Assembly (NCBI GenBank): GCA_013397935.1
Contig: VZRN01001796.1
Coordinates: 285,386 to 349,385, forward strand
Length of the DNA stretch: 64,000 nt
Direction: 5' to 3'
Source: Dasyornis broadbenti
Taxonomy: Eukaryota; Chordata; Aves; Passeriformes; Dasyornithidae
Shown: positions 11,916-24,479 of the stretch, in pieces
Layout: every line of letters begins with the position of its first letter
Numbering within the stretch: position 1 is the stretch's first letter
Notes under the pieces: generated by a model
Databases searched by the model: none
What the model saw: only the letters and a program-made list of their open reading frames with translations
What the model was told of the DNA's origin: nothing
Position numbers and translations under genes: made by a program

Positions 11916-13128
11916 GTGAGTGCTGGAGGGGCTGTGAGGGCATGGAACGGCTCTGCTTTCAGGGGAAAGCGCTTCATTTTACACCCCGAGAGCTGCGGGC
12001 TCCTCAGGGCTTCTGCTCCTTGGATTGCTTTCTGTGACGGGGCTGGGGAAGGATTGCAGGGATATTACACAAGTTGGGATGTCTGGAAGAGAGCTGGCAC
12101 GCTGAATATGGGAAAACTGCGCTTTTATTGCTGGGATTTGAGGTTGATATTAGAATTTGTGGTGTGAAATTGATAACGAAGGGTTTTTCTTAGTCTTTGC
12201 TTAGAAAAGGGATTACAGATCTACTTCAGAGTCCACATGTTTTTTTTTTTTACTGCTGAGATGCATTCCTGATTAGCATTTAATTTGTGAGAGGTCATCC
12301 ATATGCATGACTGGCTCTTGTACCTTGCTCTGGAATAACTGTTTGACTCAGGTATCCAGCAGGTCTTTGATCACAGACAGCTCTTACTTGGTTCATGTTC
12401 CTCTCATTTTAATCCAAATTGCTGCCTGGGAAGAAGTGGTTCATATTTTCCCTGTAGTGCTGGTAAAATGAGTAAGTTTGTGAATAAGGCAATAACATAA
12501 GGCTTGTAGATAAGTTGTGTAGAGCAATGCAGCACGAAGGTTTTTTCCTTTTATTTTATTTTTTTTTTTCTCTGAGTGCCCCCTTTTCATCCTTTTTGTG
12601 CATCTGTCTTCATTTCTACGGAGAATTGATTCTGGCCCACATCAGTGCTAAAGATACATTAATTTTCACCGAAAAGGTCAATTTTTTTCTCTGCTGCAAA
12701 TCAAAACTGCATGATATTCCTCATGCTTTCTGCACATATAAAGAGAGGGTGCATGCATGTATATTGAAACAGCCTGGAAGAGTTTCATGCATCCCAGCAG
12801 GATTCCAGGTTGCAGAAGACAGGGTACTGATGAACTAGGTATCATACTGTTCTTCTAAGGGCTGCCATGAAGTCACTTTTGTGAGTGCTTTTTTCCTTTT
12901 AAATTTCATATCATGTATCTAGGAAACAGCTTTGAAGGATTTTCTTTCCCCCCTTTCATCTTCCCCCCAGCATTTAAAATATGCAGCTTATCTTTCCCAG
13001 TGCTGCTGGATTAGGGATGCAATATTTTGTGAATCCTACTAAATATATATTTATATATCTTCCTGTCTGAACACTGCAACTGCGAGCATGTATCCTGCTA
13101 ATATATGAGAAAGTTGAAAGTAGTTTTG

Positions 13129-13129
<1 letters not shown>
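11916..13129. other. Non-coding stretch, no gene seen
   Basis: If the donor at 11,916 is real, this is the start of an intron. It is AT-rich with a short T run at 12,240-12,252 and another near 12,560. The longest frame here (107 codons on plus at 12,515-12,838) has no recognisable content. Confidence 0.7.

Positions 13130-13189
<60 letters not shown>
13130..13189. repeat. 60-base uninterrupted poly-T
   Basis: The T run is pure across about 60 bases, the longest homopolymer in the window. The exact length is likely to be inaccurate in the assembly. Read on the minus strand it is a poly-A preceded by unique sequence, but I see no AATAAA at the right distance and no target-site duplication, so a retrocopy origin is not supported. 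Confidence 0.95.
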
Positions 13190-13191
<2 letters not shown>

Positions 13192-14869
13192 CATTTTCAT
13201 CCTGCAGTTCCACTGCCAAATGCCAGTTGTGTAGGTAGTAATTCCTTGCTACATTTTGGAATAAATGTGGAAGTCGTGACCTTGTAACTCTGTCTCCCAC
13301 TCACTGAGAGCTCATGGCACTGCAGTAGGACTCCAGCAGTGGTGGTTCTCCAAATGGAACCCACCTCCTTTAAGAAATGGAACTACTTTAACAGCTTGCA
13401 CCTAAAATCATGTTTTGAAGGGAAGAAAGTGGTTTATTTGATTGACCTGACCGCGAAACCTTGTAGAGAATAAGCTGCCTTCTGCCAGGTTTTTCATTCT
13501 GTTTTCAAGGAGAGACAAAGAAGGATATTACAGTTCCCTGGAATCTAGCAAGTATTGCTATGCCTTTTTGGCTGATTAATTGCATTCAGATCATCCATTA
13601 TCTGATCAAATGACACCCCTTCCCCTCCTTTAAAATCACACATTTCTGATTAATTTTAACACGCCTGTTGAAAAAGGGGTTAAAACCCCCGAACCCCAAG
13701 GATTAGAGGGGTGTTTTTGTTGAATTCCTACACGAATACATGATGCTAAAGCTTCAGCCAGCCCCTCTGCTGCTGGCACTGGGATCCTCGCCGTGCTGAG
13801 GCGGGCGGGGAGCGATGACTCCGCTCTGAACGGAGGCTCCCGCCGGTGCCAATGGAGCAACAGAGATCCCAGTGCCGGGATAGCTCCGGAGCCTCTGCAG
13901 CACCTGCAGTCCGGGGGAGCCCCAGCCCCGCTGCCACTGCCCAGGGCTGCTCCCGGCCCGCCAGGGATGCTCCAGGGGATCCATCCTGCTCCAGCTCCCG
14001 TGTCCACGGCGTGCTCCAAGGTAATATATCCTTAGTGGAACAGTTGCGTAAGACAACAGGATTTGTCTTTAGGTAGGTTATGCTTTGCATGCTGGATGGT
14101 TTTTATATGCCAATATAGATAAATAAAGGGCATTGTGGAGGTTATAGAAATACATAGGCTTTAATTTCATCCATAAAACAATGAAGGGGATCAGTAGCGT
14201 TTTATTGTAATCTTTATTTTAAACTTTGGTGCCTTTTCATAGCAAATGTAAGCATATAGTACAATTTAAAGAGCTGGAGGGTTTTTGTTTCAAGTTTTAC
14301 TGGTTTTACTCATGTGTAGGTGAAAAAGCACGGTTTGACTGTTAACTCTTTTTGATAAATAACCTTGTTTTTTGCATTAAACCTGGAGATTTGCAGTTGA
14401 AGAAAAAGAACCAGCATGGAAGGGAAGGGTTGGGAACGAGGCGTATTTTATAATAATTTTAAGAGGCTGTCAGCTCTGTAAAATGCAGGATGTGTTCCTT
14501 CTGAACACTGCAGATGAGTGACATACAGAGCCTCGGAAGGGATGTGGAATTCCTGCTTAGGTACCAGAGTTGGCAGAGTTGGGAAATGGTAACCAAGTTA
14601 CAAAATACTTCCCCTCTACCACCCTGGGCATGAACAAGTTCATCCTGCTGGTATAATATCTTTTTCCTTGTTTTTAAAATATCCATGGCACAGTTAAAGC
14701 CTCTGCCTGTGCACCAGGCTCCGAGAGAACCCTGGAAGCAGTGAATGGGAACAGCTAGAAGAGGACCAGCAGTAAGAGCTGGGATTTCTGTGGAGGAGTT
14801 TGTGCATTTTTTACCCTTTGTCTCCTTTGTGAAGGTGAAATGGGTGGAGAAAGCAGCTGATTTCGGAGG
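13190..14869. other. Non-coding stretch with a GC-rich patch, no gene seen
   Basis: A GC-rich patch at about 13,760-14,020 is open in several frames on both strands (up to 127 codons) with proline- and alanine-rich translations that look like composition effects. The remainder is AT-rich and holds no recognised repeat. Confidence 0.6.
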
Positions 14870-15692
14870 CACGGAATAGTTGAGGTTGGCAAGTGCCTCT
14901 GGAGATGGTCCAGCCCAACCCCTCCTGCCCCAGGTGGAGTCACCTAGAGCAGGGCAATGTCCAGCCAGGTTCTGAGGATCTCCATGGATGGAGACTTCAC
15001 AACCTCTCTGAGGAACCTGTGCCAGTGTTTGACCACCCTCACAGTTTTTTTGACCTTTAAATGGAATTTTCTGCCTTTGCTCTCCTTGCCTTTTTGCCTT
15101 TATTGGATACCCCTGAGAAGAGTCTGGCTCCATCTTCCTCCCTTCCTCCCACCAGCTGTTTATTGACAAAGTCCCCCTGGGCCTTCCCCTCTCCAGGCTG
15201 AACGGTCCCAATTTTCTGAAGCTCCTGCCTGCATGTCAGGTGCTCCAGTCGTGTTCTCACCTCTGCATCCCTTTGGAGGCTCTCTCCAGGGAGCCCAGCT
15301 CGGCTGGGAGCACTGGGATGTCCCAGCAGTGCTGCTGGGAAGGGAGGCTCCCCTCCCTCGTGCTGCTGGCGCTGCTGTCGGGACCAGCCCAGGAGCCCTT
15401 TGCTGTGAGGACACACTGCTGGCCCTGGGACAACTTTGGGTCCAACAGGAACCCCAAGGCCTTTCCTGCAGAGCTGCTTCTCAGCCAGCTGGCCCCCAGC
15501 CTGTCCTGCCTCAGGGGCAGAAGTTTGCCTTTGGCTTTGTTGGACGTGCCGGGATTGCTCTTGGCCTGTCTGAGAGGCAGCTCATCCATCTGGTGGCACA
15601 ACCACACCTCCCCATTTCCCCAGTTCATCTGTGCCCTTGCTCAGGCTGCTCGGTCCTTTCATCCAGGCCATTAATAAAACACTTGGCTGTTG
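14870..15692 (-). mobile_element. CR1 LINE, 5'-truncated, long copy
   Basis: Across about 820 bases the plus strand is the reverse complement of the CR1 3' region. It begins with 'acggaatagttgaggttgg', continues through phrases matching 'cttcacaacctctctga', 'aagagtctggctccatc', 'ctctccaggctgaac' and 'ctctctccagggagccca', and reaches 'ccaggccattaataaaaca'. On the minus strand an EDGARLF motif survives, a piece of the C-terminal part of CR1 ORF2 (endonuclease/reverse transcriptase). Frameshifts and stops break the frame, so the copy is dead. It is the longest CR1 copy in the window. Confidence 0.9.
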
Positions 15693-18600
15693 CATTGAGA
15701 GAAATCCCTTGGAAGGAGAGGATTAGAGCTGGAACTGCAGTTTCAAGATTTAGTCCAGAATTGAAGTGCTGTGTTATTAAAAAAATGCCAAAACTTGGTC
15801 AGTATCCTGAATATGTTAATGGTTAGGAGTGTGGAATTTGCAATATTGAATGCCCAATACATTGCATCAGCATCCCAGGGTTTGAGGATGAAACAGGAAA
15901 ATCAGTGATTCAGATTTACTAAGAGCTTATTTTATATATTAAAGAATGAAGACTCACAGCTGATGAAGTAATTTCAATTGATAATTTCGTTCGCTGCATT
16001 TCAATTAAAGTGAGTTAAAAATAAAGCCATATGAAATGAATTAAAAATAAAATGAGATTTAGTCCAATCTGATTTGGATCTTGCTGAAAAATCTGCCGCA
16101 CAGAATGAAGAAACAGGATAGGGAAGATGCTTATCTGTGAGATGTTGGGCAAAGAGTTATATTTCTGTAGCCATTGCCTGTCCAGTTCACTGACCTTCCC
16201 AGCTCCCGACCTCTGGAAATCAGTTAGGCATTTGGAGAAAATGACACTCCTCATATACACACTCCATCTGAGGAGATTTTTACTTAGACAAGAGCTGTCT
16301 CAGCCTGATAAGTTATCTTCCGTGCTTTTATTTGGATCGTGTTCCACAGTGTAATTCCATGTAGGCTTTGGACCTCGGTTTGGGATGAGATGCAGCATTT
16401 TAAATGTCTCCAGGGATTCCTCCCTCGGCATGCCCCACTGAATACAATTCCCACCAGCAGTCACAGGTGAGGCAGGGAATGACAGCCCATACTGGGGCTG
16501 GATAATGAAGTTTATTCAAGGTCCAACAAGTTTTGGGGTTTTACCCTACTTGATCTCACACACACACAGGCTATCCTAGACATCCTCCTGGCTTTTGTCT
16601 TCATGCATCTCGGAATTCCAGGATCTCCCCTTAATTCCAGGGTCTTGTGCCCAATCTTCACTTGTTTATCCTGGATACCCTTGTTTTCTCGGAGACCACT
16701 CCTCTGGGGAACCCATTTGTTCGGCCTCCTCTTCCTTCTGGAGCTCAAGGGGCCTCAGTTCTCCAAGTCTCAGTAGTCTGGGCAGAACCCCTGCTGTGAT
16801 CGGTGCCTTTGGCGGTGCTGTCTCATCCCTCTGCACTAATTCCATGCTCCACTGTTTTCAGTCCAGGCATCCTCAAAAGCTGCAGCTAGCCCAGTGTGGC
16901 TGGAAGCAGCAAGGAGCAGGCTTCTGCAGGAGAGTGGAATTGCCTGGGACATATTTCCACCCTCACCCACACTCTGGGATCTGCTGCATCCTGCGCTGAA
17001 GCCGTTTGTCACCTGTGAGTGCCATGGGGAGGATCTCCATCGCCATCCCCTTCACTGCCTCAGCCTTCCAAGCACAGGCCCTGCCATGCACGCTCTCAGC
17101 GCCTCAGTGGGCTTTGAGGGACGAGTGACACTTGCCAGAGGAGTGGTGGCCCTTTGGCCCGTGCACGGTGTCTGCTCTGTCTCGGGGCTGCGTGAATTCG
17201 TTGTAATGGTCGTGCTCAGCATCTCACTAACCTTGACACCGCCCCGGTGCTGATGAAGCACAATAAAATGCTCTGCCACCATCCTGACTTGTCTTTCACA
17301 GGGGTACACCTTGTGTCACACAGGTAATTAGAAGAGAGCCGTGTTCCCAACAAACTGCTCCAGTCTCCTTGGGAAATGTGCAATCCCAGGTGTCAGGAGG
17401 CAGCATTGATCTGTGTCCTCTGCGAGTCAGTTTGAGAAGAAGCTGTTGTCCTGGCTGAGGACAGCTGTTCAATTTGCACTGCAGGCTTCCCATGTTCCTG
17501 TCCTCTGCTTGCATTATAATGAACGTTTCGCATGTTGTTCTAAAAATACCTCCAAATGATGTTTGATATTAAGGGACCAGTGAAATGCAATTACAATGAA
17601 ATGATGATTTCGTGGTGTTTTTCACAATGACACGGGATTGTCATCCTCCCTCCCCCAGTGCTTGAAGCAATACCTATTTATGAGTAGTTGAGCTAACCTG
17701 GGAAATTCCAAGCAGAATTGCAGACAGCTCCTGAGATGCAATGCAAATTGTTGCAGTACCCATGGAGGACATTTGCATGATGGTAGGACTGGTTGTCTCT
17801 GTAATGCTGTCGTGGTGATTGTTATGCAGAGAACTGCAGGATAAAATGGTAGTGCTAAATCAGCAGTGCTGAATAAGATGGCTGAAAATGCCAGGGAAAC
17901 AAACTCTTGGAGCAGGAGGATTACAGAAGGAATGGTATGCCTGATTCCCATGCAAGACACCTCTCAGCTTTCTTGGGCACAAGCTCTTGGTTCCGCAGGA
18001 TATTTTCCTGGCTCTCACGGAGCGTTTGGTGCCTCTCTCATCCCCTCACTGCATCCCTCTGCATCAGGCAGGACACAGCTCCTGGTCATGAGGGGAAAGG
18101 CTGAGGGGGCTGCCCTGCGTGTCTTGGGCTGACCTGAAAGAACGTGAGAGGACTGCCCTGACATTTCTGTTGCAACATCAAGAGCTCCCCTTCAGGGCAC
18201 AGGGGTTTTGAGGTGATGTTTTATTCGGAGTATTTGTGGGGAGCTGTTAACCCCAGGGTGCTCTGGTGATGGTTGCACCACTGCTTGCAGAATCTTTGCT
18301 TTATTTGATTTTAAATCTTGGTTCATCCAAAATGGGACTGGGTATTTCTGCCTGCCCCGTGTGGTGCCCAAACATCAGAGATAGGTACAGAATGTGGAGG
18401 GGCTGGATTTATTTACATGCTTGGGCTGAAAGGGGAAGGCAAAAAGGGGGAGTATGTGTTTTCCCAGGAATATGTGACGTGACAGGAGGTGACATGGACA
18501 GGCACCACTGGAGCCTGTCTCAAATGGAATGTTTTGGGCATGCAGGTGGGAGCTGGCTCGTCCCCAAGCTGGGGGAAGCCTGGGTGGGCCAGCTGCTGCC

Positions 18601-19392
18601 TAGGGCTGGCAACAGTCTTGACCTTGGAGGAGGGAGAACGTGTTGAGAGAGACAAACTGTGCTCAGACTGTTAAAAAAAAAAAAAAAAGGGACTCTCTGC
18701 TGCAAAGCTTGAATTGCTGCCTATTGCTTTGGTTATCTTATAAATCTTAATACAGCTGCTCAATTTAAGCAAGTACAGTTAGGATGCCATTCCCTACCTT
18801 GGGATGGATCCTCCCCTCCAGCAATGTTTACAAAGTAATGAAAAAAGAAGCAGCAATCTGAGGAAGGGACATATAAAATCTGCAATGCAGAAATAGGATT
18901 ATGTATTTATCTGAGTTCTCATGTAGACAGATGATTAATACAGTACCAGCTACAGGGTTTATAGCCTGGTGTATCATTAAGGTTCCCTGTAACTCTAATG
19001 TGAAAAGATAATAAATTAAGTGTCCTCTTCCCTGCCCTTGTCCTCCTTTTTCTAGTTTAGAAATACACTTAGAAGTTTTAATCTGAAAACAGGATTCTGG
19101 TACCAGAACTGAGGATGGAAAGAAATGAAAGAGGAAATGGAAGACATCTGAAGTGTTTTTTTTTCTTGAACCTTTTTAAGAATTAAAATTGAGTGCACGA
19201 GGTCTTAACATACAAGCCTCATTTACATATCTGCTTTTGGATTAGGAGGGTATCTTGAAAAATATTGCTAGGAAAGTATTTTTTGGGATTTTTTTCCCCA
19301 CTTGTTAGAGAAAACTAAAATATCATTTCTTAATCGGGTCCAGCTTCCTTCTTAGGAAATCTTGTTCCCCTCCTTTATCTTATCTGGAGCAG
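15693..19392. other. Non-coding stretch, no gene seen
   Basis: A moderately GC-rich part at 16,420-17,300 has open frames on plus (134 and 119 codons) that match nothing I know. An AATAAA occurs at about 17,262, followed by a T/G-rich stretch, so a 3' end of a non-coding transcript cannot be excluded. An A run lies at 18,672-18,687. The part at 18,880-19,010 is complex AT-rich sequence resembling conserved non-coding DNA. Confidence 0.5.
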
Positions 19393-19440
19393 ATGAAAGC
19401 TGCAGATACAGGACATGTTCAATTTTTTAGTATCAACAAG
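19393..19440 (+). other. Candidate 48-nt exon, open frame
   Basis: A long pyrimidine tract (CCCCTCCTTTATCTTATC) leads to GGAGCAG, giving an acceptor at 19,391-19,392. The 48-base interval that follows ends in CAACAAG|GTAAGT, a full-consensus donor at 19,441. One frame is open throughout: MKAADTGHVQFFSINK, exactly 16 codons and phase 0 at both ends, so it could be skipped without a frame change. I do not recognise the peptide. It could be an alternative exon of the gene starting near 10-12 kb, a non-coding RNA exon, or chance. Confidence 0.4.
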
Positions 19441-19905
19441 GTAAGTAGCAGTGCTTTCCGAGCTTTAATTGCCAAACCCCGAGAGAAGAAGAATTGCAAT
19501 ATTTAAAGTGAACCTGAATTAGGAGCCATGAAAGAGCAAATGTTAGAGTAACTAGAAACATCCAAACATACTCATTTAAAGGAGGCACTTTATATTGGGA
19601 GGCAGTCCCAGTGAGCTCAGGGCTGTTGTGGGCACTGGGAATCAAAGAGGCTTAGGGTCTGGGATCCTCTGGAAAGCCTCTGTGCTGGATTTATCCCATC
19701 AAGTGAGCTGACCCCGCTGCCTTCAGGCAGAGCACGGCCCGGGGTTGTGGCAGTGGCAGCAAATCAAAGTGGGATGGCAGCGCTGGGAGTGCTCCCACTG
19801 ACCCTGGGAACTGCAGGAGGCTCCTGCAAGGAGCTCAGCTTCCACAGGGAACCTTGGGAACCCGAGCTCTGCCCTTTGCTGGCTTAGGGAAGGGGTAAAG
19901 CCTTG

Positions 19906-19965
19906 CACGTGGAAAAGCAAACCCATGTGTGTGCATGTATACACACGTGTGCACGTGCACATGCA
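19906..19965. promoter_or_regulatory. Three CACGTG E-boxes and alternating purine-pyrimidine tract
   Basis: CACGTG occurs at 19,906, 19,944 and 19,952. The last two lie inside a 42-base stretch (19,924-19,965) in which purine and pyrimidine alternate without a break, a sequence type able to adopt Z-DNA. CACGTG is the palindromic site of bHLH-zipper factors (MYC/MAX, USF, CLOCK:BMAL1 class). CpG-containing hexamers are scarce in vertebrate DNA, so three within 52 bases is notable. Regulatory function is inference. Confidence 0.4.
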
Positions 19966-22900
19966 GCTCTAAAAGCGCCCAACATAGAGCAGCAGTTGCT
20001 CTAAAATCCTTCTTGCTCTTTGGTTCACTGTGCAGTTTAATTCCATTCAAAGTTAATCTTGCAGTGGTTCACTTGAAAACAATACCAATTTTGTACTGCC
20101 TCCCACACACCAGATCCACTCCCTTCCTCCATAATTCTTGTTTGACCTCACAGCTGCTTCTCCAGAAACTTTCCTCCCAACTGCCAGAGATTTCTATGCA
20201 GGAGTCACCCTCAGGAGCAGCAGCACATTGCCATGTTGGTCTGGCTTTTGTGTTTGCTCTGGAGTGAGCACAGAGCCTCAAAGCTCGAGGCCTTACTTAA
20301 TTCAAAAATTTGTATGGATTTGACTTTCTCTCCCATGACTCTGCTTTTTTACAGCACCCAAGCTCCACCACAGCAGTAAGAAATCAAATACGGGAACGCT
20401 TGTGATTACTTGAGATAAAAATTTCATCTTGGGAGCAATGGAATTCATTCCTGCAAAAGCTTGAACAGACCAGGGAATGAGCTACGTGCCCCATTAAGTC
20501 AGAGGGCATTAAAGGTCTGTGGAGATGCCCACAAGGGCTCCATGAAGTTGTTCTTAGTTCAGCTCAGGAAGGAAGAGGGAATAGATCCTACTCTTTTTCA
20601 CCTCATGGTGAGGAGAGCAAACCAAACGCAAGTATAGGCATAGGGAATCCCCTCAAACCTATTATCTCCCTGAACCATATTATTATATGATTTAAACTGA
20701 AGATTGATCAGCTTCCATGGGAAAGGCAGAATGTGGGATATTCCATGTATGTCCACAAGAAATGGCCTTGTAAGGAAAAAATATGTAGAGCAGCAGCAGT
20801 GGTTTGGAGGTTTTTTGATCTGTGTAGAGGGCGGAAGAAAACCTCCCTGTAATGAAGGTATTTCTGAGGATCGCCCTTATCAGAGGCAAATTCTTTTGTC
20901 TGCAAACAGAGGCCTTGACCCTGGCAAGGCGCAGGGATGTTTCTGTGCGAGTCTCTGAGTGCAGCTCCAGGAGGCAGCCGTGGCAGAAGGGTTTTATGGC
21001 CCAGCTCTCCGGTCCCACCGTGCAGATCCCAGCAGCTGTGCTCATCTCACCCAAGGAGTGGAGTAAACACACCAACAACAGTGGCAGGCGAATAAACCCA
21101 CTCCAAACCTTCGTGTCTGATCTGAAAACCTCTCTGGTGCCTCCTTGGAAGGTGGACAGAGTAGCAGAGCTGCAGTCAGTCCCTCCTCCATCTCCCCACG
21201 CAATCCCCACGTCCCCAGAGCCTTGGGCAGCGCTTTTCCTCCCCGGAGCCTCCCCATCTCAGCCCAGCAAAGCTGATTTTTACCACTTCACCTCTCTTCA
21301 GCGGATACCCAGAGGAGGGAGGCCATTCGCTCTGTGTCTTTGCAGGACTTTTTGAGCTGAGTTTTTAGAATTAAGGTCATGCTGGTTCAGCCTGGCAGCT
21401 GAGGCCCTGTCCTTGGGTTTCTCCAGAGCCGGTGTCACCCTAGAAATCTTTTGTCTGGCATTTCTTGCCTGACTGTGTGCAGCAGTCTCTCCCTGGTTTT
21501 CAGACTGATGGATGTATTGGTTGTTGCTTGTGGATCTTCTTCAGCATCATCTGCTTTCATTAGCATTTTTGAACAAAGGAATGAATCAGAATAAATCACA
21601 ACTAATAGAAATATAGGAACAGATTATCATTTTGCAAAGCTGAACTCTCTCAGAGGAGATTACGTATTTAAATTGAACAAATACAACTTCATAAATAAAC
21701 TAAATTAAACATCATCTAATTTTACTTTTGAAGCCAAGCAATTTTAATCCATAGTCAGCTTCTCGTATAAATATTTCCCAACTCAGTTTTATTCTTTGAA
21801 GCATTCTTATTCATATTTAAAAACCAAAAATGTGCCAAATTGAACCACAGTTGTGTACACTGAATAAATGTAAAAGCTCGGGTATATTACGTAATAATCT
21901 GAGAGTTGGCAGGAGGGAGCGATTGCGTTTGTGAGTGTCCAGGCAGTGGTGTAAAAATGCTTTTGCAGAACCCAATATTTGTCTCTAAAGCTCTCTGATG
22001 GCGTGCCTGCAAAATCTTTTTCATAAATCCCTCATGTATCGTTCCAAAGGAAGCAATAGATGATAAGAAATCTATATATTTCCCCAGGGAAAATTGATGC
22101 AGAAACTGTGGTGCTACAAGCATTGCCCAGCTGGTCTGGATGGCGAATTCCTGCTCCTGGATGGAAGAGCTGTTTTACTGCAGAGCTAATTCTTAGAACT
22201 GGGAGCATTTAAAGCCCCCAAATATGTTACTGTGCCTTTGGAAATGCACTTTATCAATCATCTTATTAGACAAGAAGAGACTTTTTGAAAAAATATGTGG
22301 TAATAAGGTTGAAGAATTCTTGTTAGATGTTTCAAATGATGGTCGCAAAGCTGAAATATAATTTCGGTCCACCCTCTGTTCAGCCTAAAAACCACAATCA
22401 AAAGCCATTTTCTAGAAATAGGCTTAAATGCAGTTCTTTCTGCATGTTCATTAAATCACTACGTGCAGTTTGCAGAACTGACCCGTCCGATGACTTCAGG
22501 GGCTGAAAGTGGTTAACAGCGCCTTTCAAAAAGACTTCATTTCCAAGTAAATCAGATGTAAGATTACCAAGAACTTGGGTTTTTTGTCCAATACCTTGAA
22601 GATCGAACAAAACAAGTGAAACAAATCCACATCTTTTTCCTGGTGTTAATATTGAGCCATTTATTTATGTAATTTTTCTATAATGGCAGAAAAATCTTCT
22701 TGCTAAGATTTATTTCCATTGTGAAATGGCTAAAATTGATAGTTTTGGTAAAAATTCTGCTTTTCCTACCGCACTTTGATGTTCCTGGGAATAGTTGAAC
22801 ACAGCTTTTCCCAATGGCTGAAGTGAGCGTTCGCTGTGTGTCGTAATGATTGAGTGGGAGGAAATGCAGGCTGCTCTTGTTTGTTCCATTTTCCATCACA

Positions 22901-24479
22901 AGTGAGAGCCCTGGACAGGTCTGGCTGGGAATTTCGTCACGTAGCAAATGAAAAAAAAAATGCTCCTGTTGGTTCCAAATGCTGGCAGGTCCAGCTGAAA
23001 TCCAAACCAATGGCCACTTCCCTGATTAAATGGATAAAGGAAGGTTCCTGAGGATGATGTGGGCTCTGCTGCATTAGTGCCACTCCACATTTTCAGGTTG
23101 TCCTTGAGCAGGTTTGCAGGGATGGTGAGATGACGGGAGGGATAATTTCATAAGCAGAATGCAGCAAGGAGTGGTTCAAGAGCTGCCTGAAGACATTTTG
23201 CAAATGAAATATTTGAACAGTCCTGCATTTGGAGCTCTCACTGATGAGCAAGGACTTGTCCCCAGATCGTGGGCTGGTGACAGGCGTGTGCTGCTCCTCA
23301 GGGTGGGGCAGCGGGAGGGCTCAGCTGCAATGGGTTATGTGTCAAGAACATCAAATGAAAAATATTCGTGTTTCCTGCAAATAGCGCTCACTAGATTTTG
23401 GTAATTCTTGCAAAGCAAAAATTTGGCACAATAAGTTTGATATCTTTTGGTAGCACATCCACCTGCAGAGAAAGGACTGTGAGAGCATAATTTATTGCAA
23501 ATTGTCAAAACAATATTTTGACTCTTCTGCTGTGGACTGTAGCGGTTCTCTTGCCACCAAACTCCTGAATGCCTTCCAGTCTTTATCAATATGCCAGTTA
23601 TTGTGGGCTTGATTAGATCCTGTCCATCAACTCTCTGTTAACTGCAAGAACAGAGTTTTCCATATTCAGATCTTCTAAATGTATTGCTTACAAATAAAAA
23701 AGGCTGATAAATTCCCATACTTTTTAATAGACAAAATAAAATCTGACCTTTAGAGGTTTAGTCACCATTACACATAATCAATATATTAATCATTAAAAAA
23801 ATTATACTTCTCAAACAGCGTTTTTTAATAGCATGAAAAGCATTTGATATTTGAATAATCAAGGCATGGAAAGTGTGGTACTGCCTAGGATTCATACTAA
23901 CATTTATTTGGTCTAGAACATTAAATACTATCTTATGCACAAAATGTTAATTATTTTATTAAAATCTGCATGCATGAATCATTCACTGACACCCAGTGAT
24001 GTACTTGCAACTCAAATAACCTCATTTGAGCAAATGTTTCTAATCAAGGGGAAGTGGCTTGGTATGATGCTGCAGAATTGTTTGCCAGAGTTGTGCAAAG
24101 AATATTTTTAACTGGTTTTTTGGGGGTAGGTGGGGTTCCTGCAGGAATTCTGGCAGAGCCACTGGTGAGTGTGGTGCTGGCTGAGGCTGCCTGGTGCCTT
24201 TACTGGGATGCACGTGGATAAACCCCACAGAAGTGAACATCGGGATTAGTGCCAGACACGGATGGCGCCATGGGAACGCTGGGAACCGGGGCCTGGAAGT
24301 CCTGAGGTTGTGACTGAGAGCTGAGATCAGTGGTTGCTCTGGAGGGAAATATTTAATCTCAGGCCTTGAGACACCGTGTGATTTCCCTTGCCTGCTGTCC
24401 AGGGGATGCAGATCTGCTGGAGGGCAGGAAGCTCCGCAGGGGGATCGGGGCAGGCGGGATCCATGGGCTGAGGGCAATG
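19966..24479. other. Non-coding stretch, partly conserved-element-like
   Basis: Open frames on both strands at 20,690-21,355 (172 and 167 codons) overlap and match nothing I recognise. Parts at 21,590-21,880 and especially 23,640-24,030 are AT-rich but not low-complexity, with many TAAT-type homeodomain core sites, and resemble conserved non-coding elements in style. No repeats are recognised. Confidence 0.5.

Noticed and set aside
14459..15211. 250-codon minus-strand frame
   Set aside because: Its upstream half is decayed CR1 sequence and the rest is unrelated flank; it is a chance fusion rather than a gene.
15233..15826. 197-codon plus-strand frame
   Set aside because: It is the antisense strand of the CR1 copy at 14,870-15,692.
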